Shown here one piece after another: positions 30,832 through 46,500 of a DNA stretch of 64,000 bases. The stretch lies in assembly GCA_947650365.1 (NCBI GenBank), contig OX393549.1:29603209-29667208 (forward strand). Reading direction: 5' to 3'. Every line of letters starts with the position of its first letter. Position 1 is the stretch's first letter. The position numbers and the translations under genes are program-made. The stretch is from Chamaelirium japonicum. Its lineage: Eukaryota; Streptophyta; Magnoliopsida; Liliales; Melanthiaceae. The notes below the pieces were generated by a model that was not told the DNA's origin, made no database searches, and saw only the letters and a list, made by a program, of their open reading frames with translations.

Positions 30832-33329
30832 GGAGAGCGCGGGCCTCTTGGCCTCAGCGATCTCCATGTCCATGAGATGAAAGACGTCCTGCTCGCATCT
30901 GGTAGCGGCGACCTGGTCGTCCCGAATAACCACGACCCCACTCGTGGTGGGAAATTTGAGAGCCTGATGATTGGGCGAAGACACCACATTCATTTGCCTC
31001 AACCAAGGTTGCCCAAGGATGGCGTTAAACATGAAAAGTCCGTCTACTACCGCGAAGCGGACTTGGCGAGCCTCCGGGCCCGCGGTTACAGTGAGGGTTA
31101 TCTCTCCTACCACTTTAGCGACCTCGCCGGTGAATCCATTGAGGGAGCTCATCGAGGGAGACAGATCGGCTTGCCTCAACCCCATTCGCTGGAAGGCTGA
31201 CAAGAATAGGATGTCCACGACGCTCCCCGAGTCAACCAGAGCCCGCCTTACCTCGATGTTTGCCATTATGAGGCGTATAACGAGGGGGTCATTGTGGGGT
31301 GTGATGACTCCAGCCATGTCGTCCTCCGAAAACCAGACAAAATCGCAGGCTTCTACCCTTGGTGCTTGAAGTAAAACAGGGGTTAAAGAAACAGAAAATA
31401 CCTTCTGAGCCCGTTCCATCTCCCTGACTCGCCGGCGTGCTTCATTGCCGGATCTCGGGCTGCTCAGGCGGCCGCTGATGGTGTGACAGACCGCTGGTCC
31501 TCCCTGGGGAGGTGGAGGCAGAGCGGGCTCAGCGGGACCCGGGCGGTCTCCCTCCCGAGGGGCCCGTGCCGGTATCACCTCGAATCTCCTCGGGGGTGAG
31601 ATGAATTGGTTCAAGTGCCCCAAGGTGACCAAATCCTCCAGGTGGTTCTTTAGAGCTCGACATCTATTGGTGTGATGCCCAGGGCTACGGTGAAACGCGC
31701 ACCGTCGGGTATTATCGGTGGAGCCCGGCTCTCCGTCCTGAAGGGGTGGAGGGTACTGAACGTAGGGTTCATTCCGGATCTGGTGAAGGATCTGCCCGGG
31801 GGAGTGTGTTAGCACGGTGAAATCCCGCTCTCCGGGCCCCGGAGGTAGGCGCTAGTTCGCCGGTCTTCTCGCGATCACTGTGGGGGCTTCTGCGAGCTGC
31901 ACGACAGGAGCTGCGGGTAGACCAGGCAAAGGTGCCACCGGGGGTACCTCCCGTCTTTCCACAGCCTTAACGACAAGGGGTCGCAGAGCTGGGGGAGGTC
32001 GCTCCACCGTCTTCCCTTTCCGGTCTAGCACCGCATCTTCGAGCTTGATGTGCTGCTGGACCAGGGCGAAGAGTTCAACCATTGTGCGAGGGTCTTTGAT
32101 CACCAGGGCATCATGAAGCTTGCCCCCCACGGGGAGGGCGCTCCTGAAAGCACTCACCGCGGTGCGGTCTTGGCCCGCCGTGTCTTCCAGAGCGAGGTAG
32201 GCGCTTTAGAATCGCATCGCGAAGCATCGGAGCGTTTCGCGAGCTCCCATGGCTAAGGTAAATAGAGACTCGATTCTCCTCGGGGGCTGCCTGTTGTAGC
32301 GGTATTGTTCAAGAAACAATCTAGAGAGGGTAGGGAAATCTGGGATCATGCCGGGTGGCAGCTTATGGAACCAGTTCAGTGCCGAGCCGGTCAGACTGCT
32401 TGGAAATGCTCGGCACAAGACGTGGTCTTGATCTCGGAAAAACAAAAGCTTTCGGTAGGCCAAGAGATGGTCAACGGGATCTTGCGATCCGTCGAACAAT
32501 ACAAACTTTGGGGGGGTCCAATGGTGCGGAAAACCTCCTTGGTGCACTTCACTTGTGAAGGGCGAGCTACCCCCGTGGGCGGCGAGGTCCTCGAGTAGAT
32601 CTACCGGCACGCTAGGTCACTGCCAGTGCCCGGGGAAAACTCCCAGAGGTGGCTGCGCAGGTCTTATGCGGTCATGTACGCTCCCTCGGGGGGGTTCGGT
32701 CCCACCTCGCGGCGACCAGCGGGGGCTCCTGTGTGGCAGCCTCCTCGCTGCTGACCCACGGGCTCTTTCAGCACGGCGGTAGGTCGGTGAGAGGCAGTTG
32801 CCTCTCGAGATTCAGAAGGTAAAGCCGCCGCAGGCTCTTTCTCTCGCCGTCGATGGCACGGGTCGTGATCCCGCTCTTGAGACCTCGCCTCTGACTCGTT
32901 AGAATCGGCACTCCGGCTACGGCGGCGAGGAAGGGTCGCTCTTGAGGTCGCCTGGTTGCTAGACCGCTGGGTTACTAGCTTTTGCAACCTTGTAAGTGGG
33001 GTTTCCTGCACCCCATGCACGGCCGTTCTCTCAGCTGGGGGCCCCGGATGTGAAGCCCGCCTAGCCGGAAGGGTCGTGGGCAGTCGCGATGCCGAGACGG
33101 GGGGTCACGCCGGGGATAATGCCCTCGCCGGCCCAGACCGCCGGCTAGCCACCGGCACCTGACGCAGCCGCATCAGTTCCTCTATCATGGCCCTCTGGGT
33201 GGCCAACATCTCCAACAGGAGCTGGTCACTGAGCGGGACAAGGGGCTGGGGGGTCTCAGCAGGAGGTTCACTGCGCACAGACCCCGCACGGGTCCTCGTT
33301 CGCCTACGTCCCCTCGCCGCCGGAGCCAT
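30829..33329 (-). pseudogene. gag: Tat A gag-protease
   Basis: ATG at 33329 (MAPAARGRRRTRTRAGS). An Arg-rich N-terminus is followed by a capsid-like domain (PPKFVLFDGSQDPVDHLL, LNWFHKLPPGMI), a zinc knuckle of CX2HX4HX4C form (CAFHRSPGHHTNRC), typical of Tat elements, and a retropepsin with ALVDSGSVVDILFLSAF and NAILGQPWLRQMN. Lesions: TGA at 33105-33107 (CGA in Tat B), loss of one C in a C-run near 32690 causing a frameshift, TAA at 32206-32208 and TAG at 31852-31854. It ends at the shared TAG (30829-30831). Confidence 0.88.
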
Positions 33330-33400
33330 CCTTAGGCTACGAGAGTTCCCGACGTTTAACCTTGAGGTCGTGGGCGTTCTCGCAGGAACCAGTCGAAAGA

Positions 33401-33417
33401 TCCCATAGACGGCGCCA
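33401..33417 (-). promoter_or_regulatory. Primer-binding site of Tat A
   Basis: Sense TGGCGCCGTCTATGGGA, two bases inside the LTR end. Tat B has TGGCGCCGTCTGTGGGA. Confidence 0.85.
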
Positions 33418-33613
33418 AATGTTTGGGAGTATTTTTCGCTGGTCCGTGCGGTCTACCTGCAAGACAAAGAAAAACGTAAGAACGGCTGGCTCCCTCAGGA
33501 GCGCAGACCCTCTGACGCTCAAGTCAGTCTTAGGTGCTCAATGAAGAGCTATAGTAGACAAAAGTGGTAGGGATGAGGGTCTCCAACCTATACTTTGGAG
33601 CCTAGGGGTGTGC

Positions 33614-33620
33614 ATTTATA
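33614..33620 (-). promoter_or_regulatory. TATA box of Tat A LTR
   Basis: Sense GTCTATAAATGCAC; the same motif is at 58775-58781 in Tat B. Confidence 0.6.
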
Positions 33621-34234
33621 GACATTGGCGACCTACCGATGCCCAACACGTGGAGGTTCTTTCCGGTGCCTTCTAGACCCCCCACGTTCCGGCCCACATG
33701 GGTCTCTAGCAATCTTTGGAACTTGTGCCCCTGACATTCCTTGTCGCGTAGCTCGCCTGACGATGTAGTGGGGGACTGCTACTGCCCTGTCACTGCCAGG
33801 TGGCTTTTCTAGAAAGTTCAAGTCTGGGAGGTCTCGAACCGACTCGGGCGGGCTTCCGTGGACCACAATAGTCCACGTAGCTTCAGGGGGGGTTCGACAC
33901 CTGGCGGCTTTTGTAAAGAATCAGGCTTTTAGGAGGGCGACCTCTTCGACAAGGGTTTTGGGCGATCCGCCACTTTCGACCTATTGTCAAGAGTCGGGCT
34001 CTGAGAGGGCGATCTCTTCGACAACGGGAGCGGCCTGGCGATCTCTTCGAGCGCTCTACCGGTGCTCCGTTGATATCCTTCTAAGTTTTCTCTTTGGCCA
34101 AAGTTTCCGCACGAGCCTCGGGGCAGACTTCAGTGTGAGAGGAGGGGCGAGCTTCTTCTCGAGCTGGGGGGAAGAGCGTGCTCCCGCGCAAGCCCCTTAT
34201 CCTTCGGATTTCTGGGGTCTATGAGATCCATAGG

Positions 34235-34550
34235 AAAGGGCGAACTGAGGGCGAGCTCCAGGGACTGGGGGCGAGCTCCTTGCGAGCTGGGAGAGCGAGC
34301 TCCTTAAGAGCTAGGGGGCGAGCTCCTTGCGGGCTAGGGGGGCGAGCACTTGGCGAGCTGTGGGCAAGCTCCTGGCGAGCTGGGGGGCGAGCTCTTGACG
34401 AGCTGTGGGCGAGCTCCTACAGGTGCCCATATAGCCCAATGTGGATCTCGCTCCTAGTTGAGATGAGTTGGCGAGCTGGTGGCGAGCTCCTCGCGAGCTG
34501 GAGGGCTAGCTCTTGGCGAGCCATGGGGCGAGCTCCTTGAGATCCTCCTG
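34235..34550. repeat. GAGCTC minisatellite inside Tat A LTR
   Basis: About a dozen degenerate units of about 20-24 bases built around GCGAGCTCCTTGCGAGCTGGGG or shorter forms. Most units contain the palindrome GAGCTC. The corresponding block in Tat B (57765-58245) is longer. Confidence 0.85.
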
Positions 34551-34591
34551 TGTTATGTTCAAAATACGTGGTTTTCGGCTACCCCCAACTA

Positions 34592-37500
34592 GATCCATTC
34601 TAATTCATTCGTACAATCCATTCTATTTCATTCGTACGATCCATTCTTACTCATTCGTATGATCTATTCTAATTTATTTGCACAAATGTATCCATTCTAA
34701 TTCATTCGTACAATCCATTCTTACTCATTCGTAATGAATTAGAATGGATACATTCGTGCAAAAGAATTAGAATGGATTGTATGAATGAATTAGAATGGAT
34801 TGTGCAAATGAATTAGAATGGATCGTGCGAATGAATTAGAATGGATCGTATGAATGAATTAGAATAGATTGTGCGAATAAATTAGAATGGATCGTACGAA
34901 TGAATTAGAATGGATCGTGCTAATGAATTAGAATGGATCGTACGAATGAAATAGAATGGATTGTATGAATAAATTAGAATGGATCGTACGAAGGAATTAG
35001 AATGGATCGTATGAATGAATTAGAATGGATCGTACGAATGAATTAGAATGGATACATTCGTGCGAATGAATTAGAATGGATCGTGCGAATGAAATAGAAT
35101 GGATCGTACGAATGAATTACAATGGTTCGTACGAATGAATTAGAATAGATTGTGCGACGAATTAGAATGGATTGCATGAATGAATTAGAATGGATCGTAT
35201 GAATGAATTAGAATGGATCGTACGAATGAATTAGAATGGATCATACGAATGAATTAGAATGGATACATTCGTGCGAATGAATTAGAATGGATTGGATCGT
35301 ACGAATGAATTAGAATGGATCGTACGAATGAATTAGAATGGATCGTACGAATGAATTAGAATGGATCGTACAAATGAATTAGAATGGATCGTACGAATGA
35401 ATTAGAATGGATCATACGAATGAGTAAGAATGGATCGTACGAATGAAATAGAATGGATTGTACGAATGAATTAGAATGGATCGTACGAATGAATTAGAAT
35501 TGATTGTGCCAATGAATTAGAACGGATCGTACGAATGAATTAGAATGGATACATTCGTGCGAATGAATTAGAATGGATCGTACGAATGAGTAAGAATAGA
35601 TCGTACGAATGAAATAGAATGGATTGTACGAATGAATTAGAATGGATTCATTCGAATAAATTAGAATGGATTGTACGAATGAATTAGAATGGATTCATTC
35701 GTGCGAATGAATTAGAATAGATTGTACGGAATGGATCGTACGAATGAATTAGAATGGATCGTACGTCTAATTCACTCATACGATCCATTCTAATTCCTTC
35801 GTACGATCCATTCTAATTCGATCCATTCTAATTCATTCATACGTACAAATTCATACGTACGATCCATTATTACGATCCATTCTATTTCATTCGTACGATC
35901 CATTCTAATTCATTCGCACGATTGTATCCATTCTAATTCATTCGCACAATCTATTCTAATTCATTCGTACGATCCATTCTAATACCTTCGTACGATCCAT
36001 TCTAATTCATTCGTACAATCCATTCTAATTCATTCGCACAATCTATTCTAATTCCTTTGTACGATCCATTCTAATTCATTAGCACGAATGTATCCATTCT
36101 AATTCATTCGTACGATCAATTCTAATTCATTAGCACGATCCATTCTAATTCATTCGCACGAATGTATCCATTCTAATTCATTCGTACGATCCATTCTAAT
36201 TCATTCGTACAATCCATTCTATTTCATTCATACGATCCATTCTTACTCATTCGTATGATCCATTCTAATTCATTCGCACAATCTATTCTAATTCATTCGT
36301 AAGATCCATTCTAATTCATTCGCATGAATGTATCCATTCTAATTCATTTGTACGATCCATTCTAATTCATTTATACGATCCATTCTAATTCATTCATACA
36401 ATCCATTCTAATTCATTCGTACGATCTATTCTAATTCATTCGTACGATTCATTCGTACGATCCATTCTAATTCATTTCCACGAATATATCCATTCTAATT
36501 CATTCGTACGATCCATTCTAATTCCTTCGTACGATCCATTCTAATTCATTCGTACGATCCATTCTAATTCATTCGTACGATCCATTCTAATTCATTCGCA
36601 CGATCCATTCTAATTCATTCGCACGAATGAATCCATTCTAATTAATTCGTACAATCCATTCTAATTCCTTCGTACGATCCATTCTATTTCATTCGTACGA
36701 TCCATTCTAATTCATTCGTACGATCCATTCTAATTCCTTCGTACGATCCATTCTAATTCATATGATCCATTCTATTTCATTCATACGATTCATTCTAATT
36801 CATTCGTACGATCCATTCTAATTCATTCATACGATCCATTCTAATTCATTTACACGAATATATCCATTCTAATTCATTCGTACGATCCATTCTAATTCAT
36901 TCGTTCGATCCATTCTTATTCATTCCCATGAATGTATCCATTCTAATTCATTCGTACGATCCATTCTAATTCATTCGCACAATCTATTCTAATTCATTCG
37001 CACGAATGTATCCATTCTAATTCATTCATACGATCCATTCTAATTCATTCGCACGAATGAATCCATTCTAATTAATTCGTACGATCCATTCTATTTCATT
37101 CGTACGATCCATTCTTACTCATTCGTACGCATACGAATGAATTAGAATAGATTGTGCGAATGAATTAGAATGGATCGTACGAATGAATTAGAATGAATTA
37201 GAATGGATCGTATGAATGAATTAGAATGGATCGTACGAATGAATTAGAATGGATCGTACGAATGAGTTAGAATGGATCGTATGAATGAAATAGAATGGAT
37301 CGTACGAATGAATTAGATTGGATCGTATGAATGAATTAGAATGGATCGTGCGAATGAATTAGAATGGATCGTACGAATGAATTAGAATGGATCGTATGAA
37401 TGAATTAGAATGGATCGTACAAAGGATGGATACATTCGTGCGAATGAATTAGAATGGATCATACGAATGAATTAGAATGGATCGTGCGAATAAATTTGAA

Positions 37501-40500
37501 TGGATCGTGCGAATGAATTAGAATGGATCGTACTCATGAATTAGAGTGGATACATTCATGGGAATGAATAAGAATGGATCGTACGAAGGAATTAGAATGG
37601 ATCGTATGAATGAATTAGATTGGATCGTATGAATGAATTAGAATGGATCGTGCGAATGAATTAGAAAAGGATCGTATTAATGAATTAGAATGGATCATAT
37701 TAATGAATTAGAATGGATCGTGCGAACGAATTAGAATGGATTGTACGAATGAATTAGATTGGATCGTACGAATGAAATAGAATAGATCGTACGAATGAAT
37801 TAGAATGGATCGTGCTAATGAATTAGAATTGATCGTACGAATGAATTAGAATAGATTGTGCGAATGAATTAGAATGGATCGTACGAATGAATTAGAATGG
37901 ATCGAACGAATGAATTAGATTGGATCGTATGAATGAATTAGAATGGATCGTACGAATGAAATAGATGGATACATTCGTGCGAATGAATTAGAATGGATCG
38001 TATGAATGAATTAGAATGAATGAATTAGAATGAATTAGAATGGATCGTACGAAGGAATTAGAATGGATCGTACGAATGAATTAGAATGGATCATACGAAT
38101 GAATTAGAAAGGATCGTGCAAATTAAATAGAATGGATCGTATGAATGAATTAGAATGGATCGTACGAATGAATTAGAATGGATCGTACGAATGAATTAGA
38201 ATGGGTCGTGCTAATGAATTACAATGGATCGTACGAATGAATTAGAATAGATTGTGTGAATGAATTAGAATGGATCGTACGAATGAATTAGAATGGATCA
38301 TACGAATGAATTAGAATGGATCGTACGAAGGAATTAGAATGGATCATACGAATGAATTAGAATGGATCGTATGAATGAATTAGATTGGATCGTATAAATA
38401 AATTAGAATGGATCGTGCGAATGAATTAGAATGGATCGTACAAATGAATTAGAATGGATCGTACGAATGAATTAGAATGGATCATACGAATGAAATAGAT
38501 GGATACATTCGTGCGAATGAATTAGAATGGATCGTATGAATGAATTAGAATGAATGAATTAGAATGAATTAGAATGGATCGTATGAATGAATTAGAATAG
38601 ATCGTGCGAATGAATTAGAATGGATCGTACGAATGAATTAGAATGGATCGTACAAATGAATTAGAATGGATCGTACGAAGGAATTAGAATGGATCGTACG
38701 AAGGAATTATATTGGATCGTACGAATGAATTAGAATAGATTGTGCGAATGAATTAGAATGGATCGTACGAATGAATTAGAATGGATACATTCGTGCGAAT
38801 GAATTAGAATGGATGGTACGAATAAGTAAGAATGGATCGTACGAATGAAATAGAATGGATTGTACGAATGAATTATAATGGATTCATTCGAATAAATTAG
38901 AATGGATCGTGTGAAAGAATGAGAATGGATTGTATGAATGAATTAGAATGGATCGTATGAATGAATTAGAATGGATCGTACGAATGAATTAGAAAGGATA
39001 CATTCGTGCGAATGAATTAGAATGGATCGTATGAATGAATTAGAATGAATTAGAATGGATCGTGCGAATGAATTAGAATGGATCGTACGAATGAATTAGA
39101 ATGGATCGTACGAAGGAATTAGAATGGATACATTCGTGCGAATGAATTAGAATGGATCGTGCGAATGAATTAGAATGGATCGTACGAATGAATTAGAATG
39201 GATCGTACGAAGGAATTAGAATGGATCGTACGAATGAAATAGAATGGATCGTACGAATAAAATAGAATGGATCGTGTGAATGAATTAGAATGGATCGTGC
39301 GAATAAATTAGAATGGATCGAATGAATGAATTAGAATAGATCGTATGAATGAATTGGAATGGATCATACGAATGAATTAGAATGGATCGTATGAATGAAT
39401 TAGATTGGATCGTATGAATGAGTAAGAATGGATCGTACGAATGAAATAGAATGGATTGAACGAATGAATTGGATTAGATCGTATGAATGAATTAGAATGG
39501 ATCGTGTGTCGTACGAATGAATTAGAATGGATCGTATGAATGAATTAGAATGGATCGTGCTAATGAATTAGAATAGATTGTGCGAATGAATTAGAATGGA
39601 TAGTACGAATGAATTAGATTGGATCGTATGAATGAATTAGAATAGATCGTGCAAATGAATTAGAATGGATCGTACGAATGAATTAGAATGGATCGTATGA
39701 ATGAATTAGAATGGATCGTACGAAGGAATTAGAATGGATCGTACGAAGGAATTAGAATGGATCGTATGAATGAATTAGAATGGATCGTACGAATGAATTA
39801 GAATGGATACATTCGTCGCACAATCTATTCTAATTCATTCGTACGATCCATTCTAATTGATACGTACGATCCATTCTATTTCATTCATACGATCCATTCT
39901 TACTCATTCGTACGATCCATTCTAATTCATTTGCACGAATGTATCCACTCTAATTCATTTGTACGATCCATTCTAATTCATTCGTATGATCCATTCTAAT
40001 TCATTCGCACGAATGTATCCATTCTAATTCATTCATAGCATCCATTCTAATTCATTCGCACGATCCATTCGAATTCACTCATACGATCCATTCTAATTCA
40101 TTCATACGATCCATTCAAATTCATTCGTACGATCCATTCTAATTCATTCGTACGATCCATTCTATTTCATTTGCACGAATGTATCAATTCTAATTCATTC
40201 GTACGATCCATTCTAATTCATAAGTACGATCCATTCCATTCTAATTCATTCGCATCCATTCTAATTCCTTTATACGATCCATTCTAAATCATTCGCACGA
40301 ATGTATTCATTCTAATTCATTCGTACGATCCATTCTAATTCATTCGCACGTTCCATTCTATTTCATTCGCACGAATGTATCCATTGTAATTCAATCGTAC
40401 GATCTATTCTAATTCATTCGATCCATTCTAATTCCTTCGTACGATCCATTCTAATTCGATCCATTCTAATTCCTTCGTACGATCCATTCTATTTCATTCG

Positions 40501-43500
40501 TACGATCCATTCTTACTCATTCGTACGATCCATTCTAATTCATTTGCATGAATATATCCATTCTAATTCATTCGTATGATCCATTCTAATTCCTTCGTAC
40601 GATCCATTGTAATTCATTCGCACGAATGTATCCATTCTAATTCATTCGTACGATCCATTCTAATTCATTCGTACGATCCATTCTAATTCATTAATACGAT
40701 CCAATCTAATTCATTCATACGATCCAATCTAATTCATTCGCACGATCCATTCTAATTCATTCATACGATCCATTCTAATTCATTCGTACGATCCATTCTA
40801 ATTCATTCGTACTATCCATTCTATTTCATTCGTACGATCCATTTTTACTCATTCGTATGATCCATTCTAATTCATTCGTACGATCCATTCTTGTTCATTC
40901 GTACGATCCATTCTAATTCATTCATACGATCCATTCTAATTCATTCGCACGAATGTATCCATTCTAATTCATTCATACGATCCATTCTAATTCATTCGCA
41001 CGATCCATTCTAATTCATTCATACGATCCAATCTAATTCATTCATACGATCCATTCTAATTCATTCATATAATCCATTCTAATTCATTCATATGATCCAT
41101 TCTAATTCATTCGTACGATCCATTCTAATTCATTCGTACAATCCATTCTATTTCATTCGTACGATCCATTCTTACTCATTCGTATGATCCATTCTAATTT
41201 ATTCGCACGATCCATTCTAATTCATTCGTACGATCCATTCTAATTCATTCGTACGATCCGTTCTAATTCATTCGTACGTTCCATTCTAATTCATTCGTAC
41301 GATCCATTCTATTTCATTCGTAAGATCCATTCTTACTCATTCGTACGATCCATTCTAATTCATTCGCATGAATGTATCCATTCTAATTCATTCGTACGAT
41401 CCATTCTAATTTATTCGTATGATCCATTCTAATTCATTCGCACGATCCATTCTAATTCATTCGTACGATCCATTCTAATTCATTCGCACGAATGTATCCA
41501 TTCTAATTCCTTCGTACGATCCATTCTAATTCCTTCGTACGATCCATTCTAATTTCATTTGTATGATCCATCCTAATTCCTTCGTACGATCCATTCTTAT
41601 TCATTCCCATGAATGTATCCATTCTAATTCATATGTACAATCCATTCTAATTCATTTATACGATCCAATCTAATTCATTCATACAATCCATTCTAATTCA
41701 TTCGCACGAATGTATGATCCATTCTTACTCATTCGTACGATCCATTATAATTCATTCGCACGAATATATCCATTCTAATTCAATCGTACGATCCATTCTA
41801 ATTCATTCGCACGAATGTATCCATTCTAATTCATTCGTACGATCCATTCAAATTCATTCGCACAATCTATTCTATTTCATTCGTACGATCCATTCTAATT
41901 CATTCGTACGATCCATTCTAATTCATTCGCACGATCCATTCTAATTCATTTGAATTCACTCATATCCATTCTTATTCATGAATTAGAATGAATCGTATGA
42001 ATGAATTAGAATAGATCGTATGACGTGTGAAAGAATTAGATTGGATCCATTCTAATTCAACTCTAATTCATTCGCACGATCCATTCTAATTTATTCGTAC
42101 GATTCATTCGTATGATCCATTTATTCGTACGACCCATTATATTTTATTCGTATGATCCATTCTAATTCCTTTGTACGATCCATTCTAATTCCTTCGTACG
42201 ATCCATTCCATACGATCTATTCTATTTCATTCGTACGATCCATTCTTACTCAATCGTATGATCCATTCTAATTCATTCGAACGAATATATCCATTCTAAT
42301 TTGATCCATTCTAATTCATTCGCACGATCCATTCTAATTCATTCGCACGAATGTATCAATTCTAATTCCTTCGCACGATCCATTCTAATTCATTCATACG
42401 ATCCAATCTAACTCATTCATACGATCCAATCTAATTCATTCATACGATCTATTCTAATTCTTTCGCACGAATGTATCCATTCTAATTCATTTGTACGATC
42501 GATTCTAATTTGTACGAATGAATTAGAATGGATACATTCATGCGAATGAATTAGAATAGATTGGATCGTATGAATGAATTAGAATGGATCGTACGAATGA
42601 AATAGAATGGATACAAATGAATTAGAATAGATCATGAGAATGAATTAGAATGGATCGTATGAATGAAATAGAATGGATCGTATGAATTAGAATGGATCGT
42701 GCGAATGAATTAGAATGGATCGTATGAATGAGTAAGGATGGATCGTGCGAATGAATTAGAATGGATCATACGAATGGATTAGAATGGATCGTATGAATGA
42801 ATTAGAATGGATCGTATGAATGAATTAGAATAGATTGTGCGAATGAATTAGAATGGATCGTACGAATGAATTAGAATGGATACATTCGTGCGAATGAATT
42901 AGAATGGATCATACGAATGAATTAGAATGGATCGTGCGAATGAATTAGAATGGATCGTACGAATGAATTAGAATGGATCGTGCGAATGAATTAGAATGGA
43001 TCGTTTGAATGAATTAGAATGGATACATTCGTACGAATGAATTAGAATGGATCGTACGAATGAATTAGAATGGATCGTACGAATGAATTAGAAAAGATCG
43101 TACGAATGAATTAGAATGGATTGTACGAAGGAATTAGAATGGATACATTCGTGCGAATGAATTAGAATGGATCGTACGAATAAGTAAAAATGGATCGTAC
43201 GAATGAAATAGAATAGATCGTACGAATGAATTAGAATGGATCGTGCTAATGAATTAGAATTGATCGTACGAATGAATTAGAATAGATTGTGCGAATGAAT
43301 TAGAATGGATCGTACGAATGAATTAGAATGGATCGTACGAATGAATTAGATTGGATCGTATGAATGAATTAGAATGGATCGTACGAATGAATTAGAATGG
43401 ATACATTCGTGAAAGAATTAGAATGGATCGTATGAATGAATTAGAATGGATCGTATGAGTGAATTAGAATGGATCGTACGATTGAATTAGAATGGATTGT

Positions 43501-46500
43501 ACGAATGTATCCATTCTAATTCATTCGTACGATCCATTCTAATTCCTTCGTACGGATCCATTCTAATTCCTTCGTACGATTCATTCTTATTCATTCCCGT
43601 GAATGTATCCATTCTAATTCATACATATGATCCATTCTAATTCATTTATACGATCCAATCTAATTCATTCATACAATCCATTCTAATTCATTCGCACGAA
43701 TGTACGATCCATTCTTACTCATTCGTACGATCCATTCTAATTCATTCGCACGAATGTATCCATTCTAATTCATTCGTACGATCCATTCTAATTCATTCGC
43801 ACGAATGTATCCATTCTAATTCATTCGTATGATCCATTCTAATTCATTCGCACAATCTATTCTATTTCATTCGTACGATCCATTCTAATTCATTCGTACG
43901 ATCCATTCTAATTCATTCGTACGATCCATTCTAATTCATTCCTACGATCCATTCTAAGTCATTCGTACGATCCATTCTAATTCATTCGCACGATCCATTC
44001 TAATTCATTCATACAATCCATTATAATTCTTTCACACGATCCTTTCTAATTCATTCGTACGATCCATTCTAATTCATTCGTACGATCCATTCTAATTCAT
44101 TCGCACGATCCATTCTAATTCATTCGCACCAATGTATCCATTCTAATTCCTTCGTACAATCCATTCTATTTTATTCGTACGATCCATTCTTACTCATTCG
44201 TACGATCCATTCTAATTCATTCGCATGAATGTATCCATTCTAATTCATTCGTACAATCCATTCTATTTCATTCGTACGATCCATTCTAATTCATTCGTAC
44301 GTTCCATTCTAATTCATTCGCACGAATGTATCCATTCTAATTCATTCGTACGATCCATTCTATTTCCTTCGTACGATCCATTCTAATTCTTTCGTACGAT
44401 CCATTCCGTACGATCTATTCTATTTCATTCGTACGATCCATTTTTACTCAATCGTATGATCCATTCTAATTCATTCGAACGAATGTATCCATTCTAATTC
44501 GATCCATTCTAATTCATTCGCACGATCCATTCTAATTCATTCGCACGAATGTATCCATTCTAATTCCTTCGCACGATTCATTCTAATTCATTCATACGAT
44601 CCAATCTAATTCATTCATACGATCCATTCTAATTCTTTCGCACGAATGTATCCATTCTAATTCAATCGTACGATCCATTCTAATTCATTAGCATGAAAAA
44701 ACATGATCCACTCTAATTCATTCATACGATCCATTCTAATTCATTCATACAATCCATTCTAATTCTTTCACACGATCCATTCTAATTCATTCATACGATC
44801 CATTCTAATTCATTCGTATGATCCATTCTAATTCATTCGTACAATCCATTCAATTTCATTCGTACGATCCATTCTTACTCATTCGTACGATCCATTCCAA
44901 TTCATTCGCATGAATGTATCCATTCTTATTCATTCATACGATCCATTCTAATTCATTCGTACGATCCATTCTAATTCCTTTGTACGATCCATTCTAATTC
45001 CTTCGTACGATCCATTCTAATTGCTTCGTTATATCCATTCTAATTTCATTCGTACGATCCATTCTAATTCCTTCGTAAAATCCATTCTTATTCATTCGCA
45101 TTAATGTATCCATTCTAATTCATATGTACGATCCATTCTAATTCATTTATATGATCCAATCTAATTCATTCATACAATACATTCTAATTCATTCTTACTC
45201 ATTCGTACGATCCATTCTAATTCATTCGTACGAATGTATCCATTCTTATTCATTCATACGATCCATTCTAATTCATTCATACGATCAATTCTAATTCCTT
45301 CATACGATCCATTCTAATTCCTTCGTACCATCCATTCTAATTCCTTCGTACGATCCATTCTAATTTCATTCGTATGATCCATTCTAATTCCTTCGTACAA
45401 TCCATTCTTATTCATTCCCATGAATGTATTCATTCTAATTCATATGTACGATCCATTCTAATTCATTTATACGATCCAATCTAATTCATTCATACAATCC
45501 ATTCTAATTCATTCGCACGAATGTATCCATTCTAATTCATTCGTACGATCCATTCTAATTCATTCGTACGATCCATTCTAATTCATTTGCACGAATGTAT
45601 CCATTCTAATTCATTCGTACGATCCAATCTAATTCATTCGCACGATCCATTCTAATTCATTCATACGATCCAATCTAATTCATTCATACGATCCATTCTA
45701 ATTCATTCGCACGAATGTATCCATTCTAATTCATTCGTACGATCCATTCTAATTCATTCATACAATCCATTCTAATTCACTCATACGATCCATTCTAATT
45801 CATTCGTACGGATCCTACGAAGGAATTTGAATGGATCGTGCAAATGAATTAGAATGGATCGTACAAATGAATTAGAATGGATACATTCATCCGAATGAAT
45901 TTGAATGGATCGTATGAATGAGTAAGAATGGATCGTACGAATGAAATAGAATGGATTGTACGAATGAATTAGAATGGATTGTACGAATGAATTAGAATGG
46001 ATCGTGCGAATGAATTAGAATGGATCGTATGAATGAATTAGAATAGATACATTCGTGCGAATGAATTAGAATGGATCGTACGAATAAATTAGAATGGATA
46101 GTACGAATGAATTAGAATGGATACATTCGTGCGAATGAATTAGAATGGATCGTACGAAGGAATTAGAATGGATCGTACGAATGACTTAGAATGGATATAT
46201 TCGTGCAAATGAATTAGAATGGATCGTACGAATGAGTAAGAATGGATCGTACGAATGAAATAGAATGGATCGTACTAATGAATTAGAATGGATCGTACGA
46301 ATGAATTAGAATGGATCGTGCGAATGAATTAGAATGGATCATACGAATGAATTAGAGTGGATACATTCGTACGAAGGAAATAGAATGGATCGTACGAATG
46401 AATTAGAATGGATTCATTCGTGCGAATGAATTAGAATCGAATGTATCCATTCTAATTCCTTCGTACGATCCATTCTAATTCATACGATCCATTCTATTTC

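Larger units (their letters stand above)
10403..34591 (-). mobile_element. Tat A: Tat-clade Ty3/gypsy retrotransposon, interrupted, no 3' LTR
   Basis: Read right to left: 5' LTR (34591-33420), PBS (33417-33401), gag-PR (33329-30829), pol with RT, RNase H, a second RNase H and INT (30828-12679, interrupted at 30291/15590), then an antisense ORF (10739-11844). The dual RNase H and the CHHC zinc knuckle are Tat-clade hallmarks. Removing the nested Athila element restores the RT reading exactly at the ACPKDGFP motif. No copy of the LTR is present at the left end, where internal sequence meets satellite at about 10403. Frameshifts and nonsense codons make it non-autonomous. Confidence 0.9.
33420..34591 (-). 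repeat. 5' LTR of Tat A (about 1.17 kb)
   Basis: Sense start TAGTTGGGGGTAGCC at the satellite boundary, end CCCAAACA before the PBS. It is homologous along its length to the Tat B LTR (57608-58981), which is about 200 bp longer because of extra GAGCTC repeats. TATA box TATAAAT is at 33620-33614 in sense. Confidence 0.88.

Noticed and set aside
30971-31369. 132-codon plus-strand frame, with a counterpart at 61036-61434
   Set aside because: Opposite-strand shadow of the Tat protease; conserved only because the protease is.
41714-41944. Open frame rich in Ser/Ile/His in the array (also 54822-55049)
   Set aside because: Pure translation of the 23-bp repeat; no protein signature.
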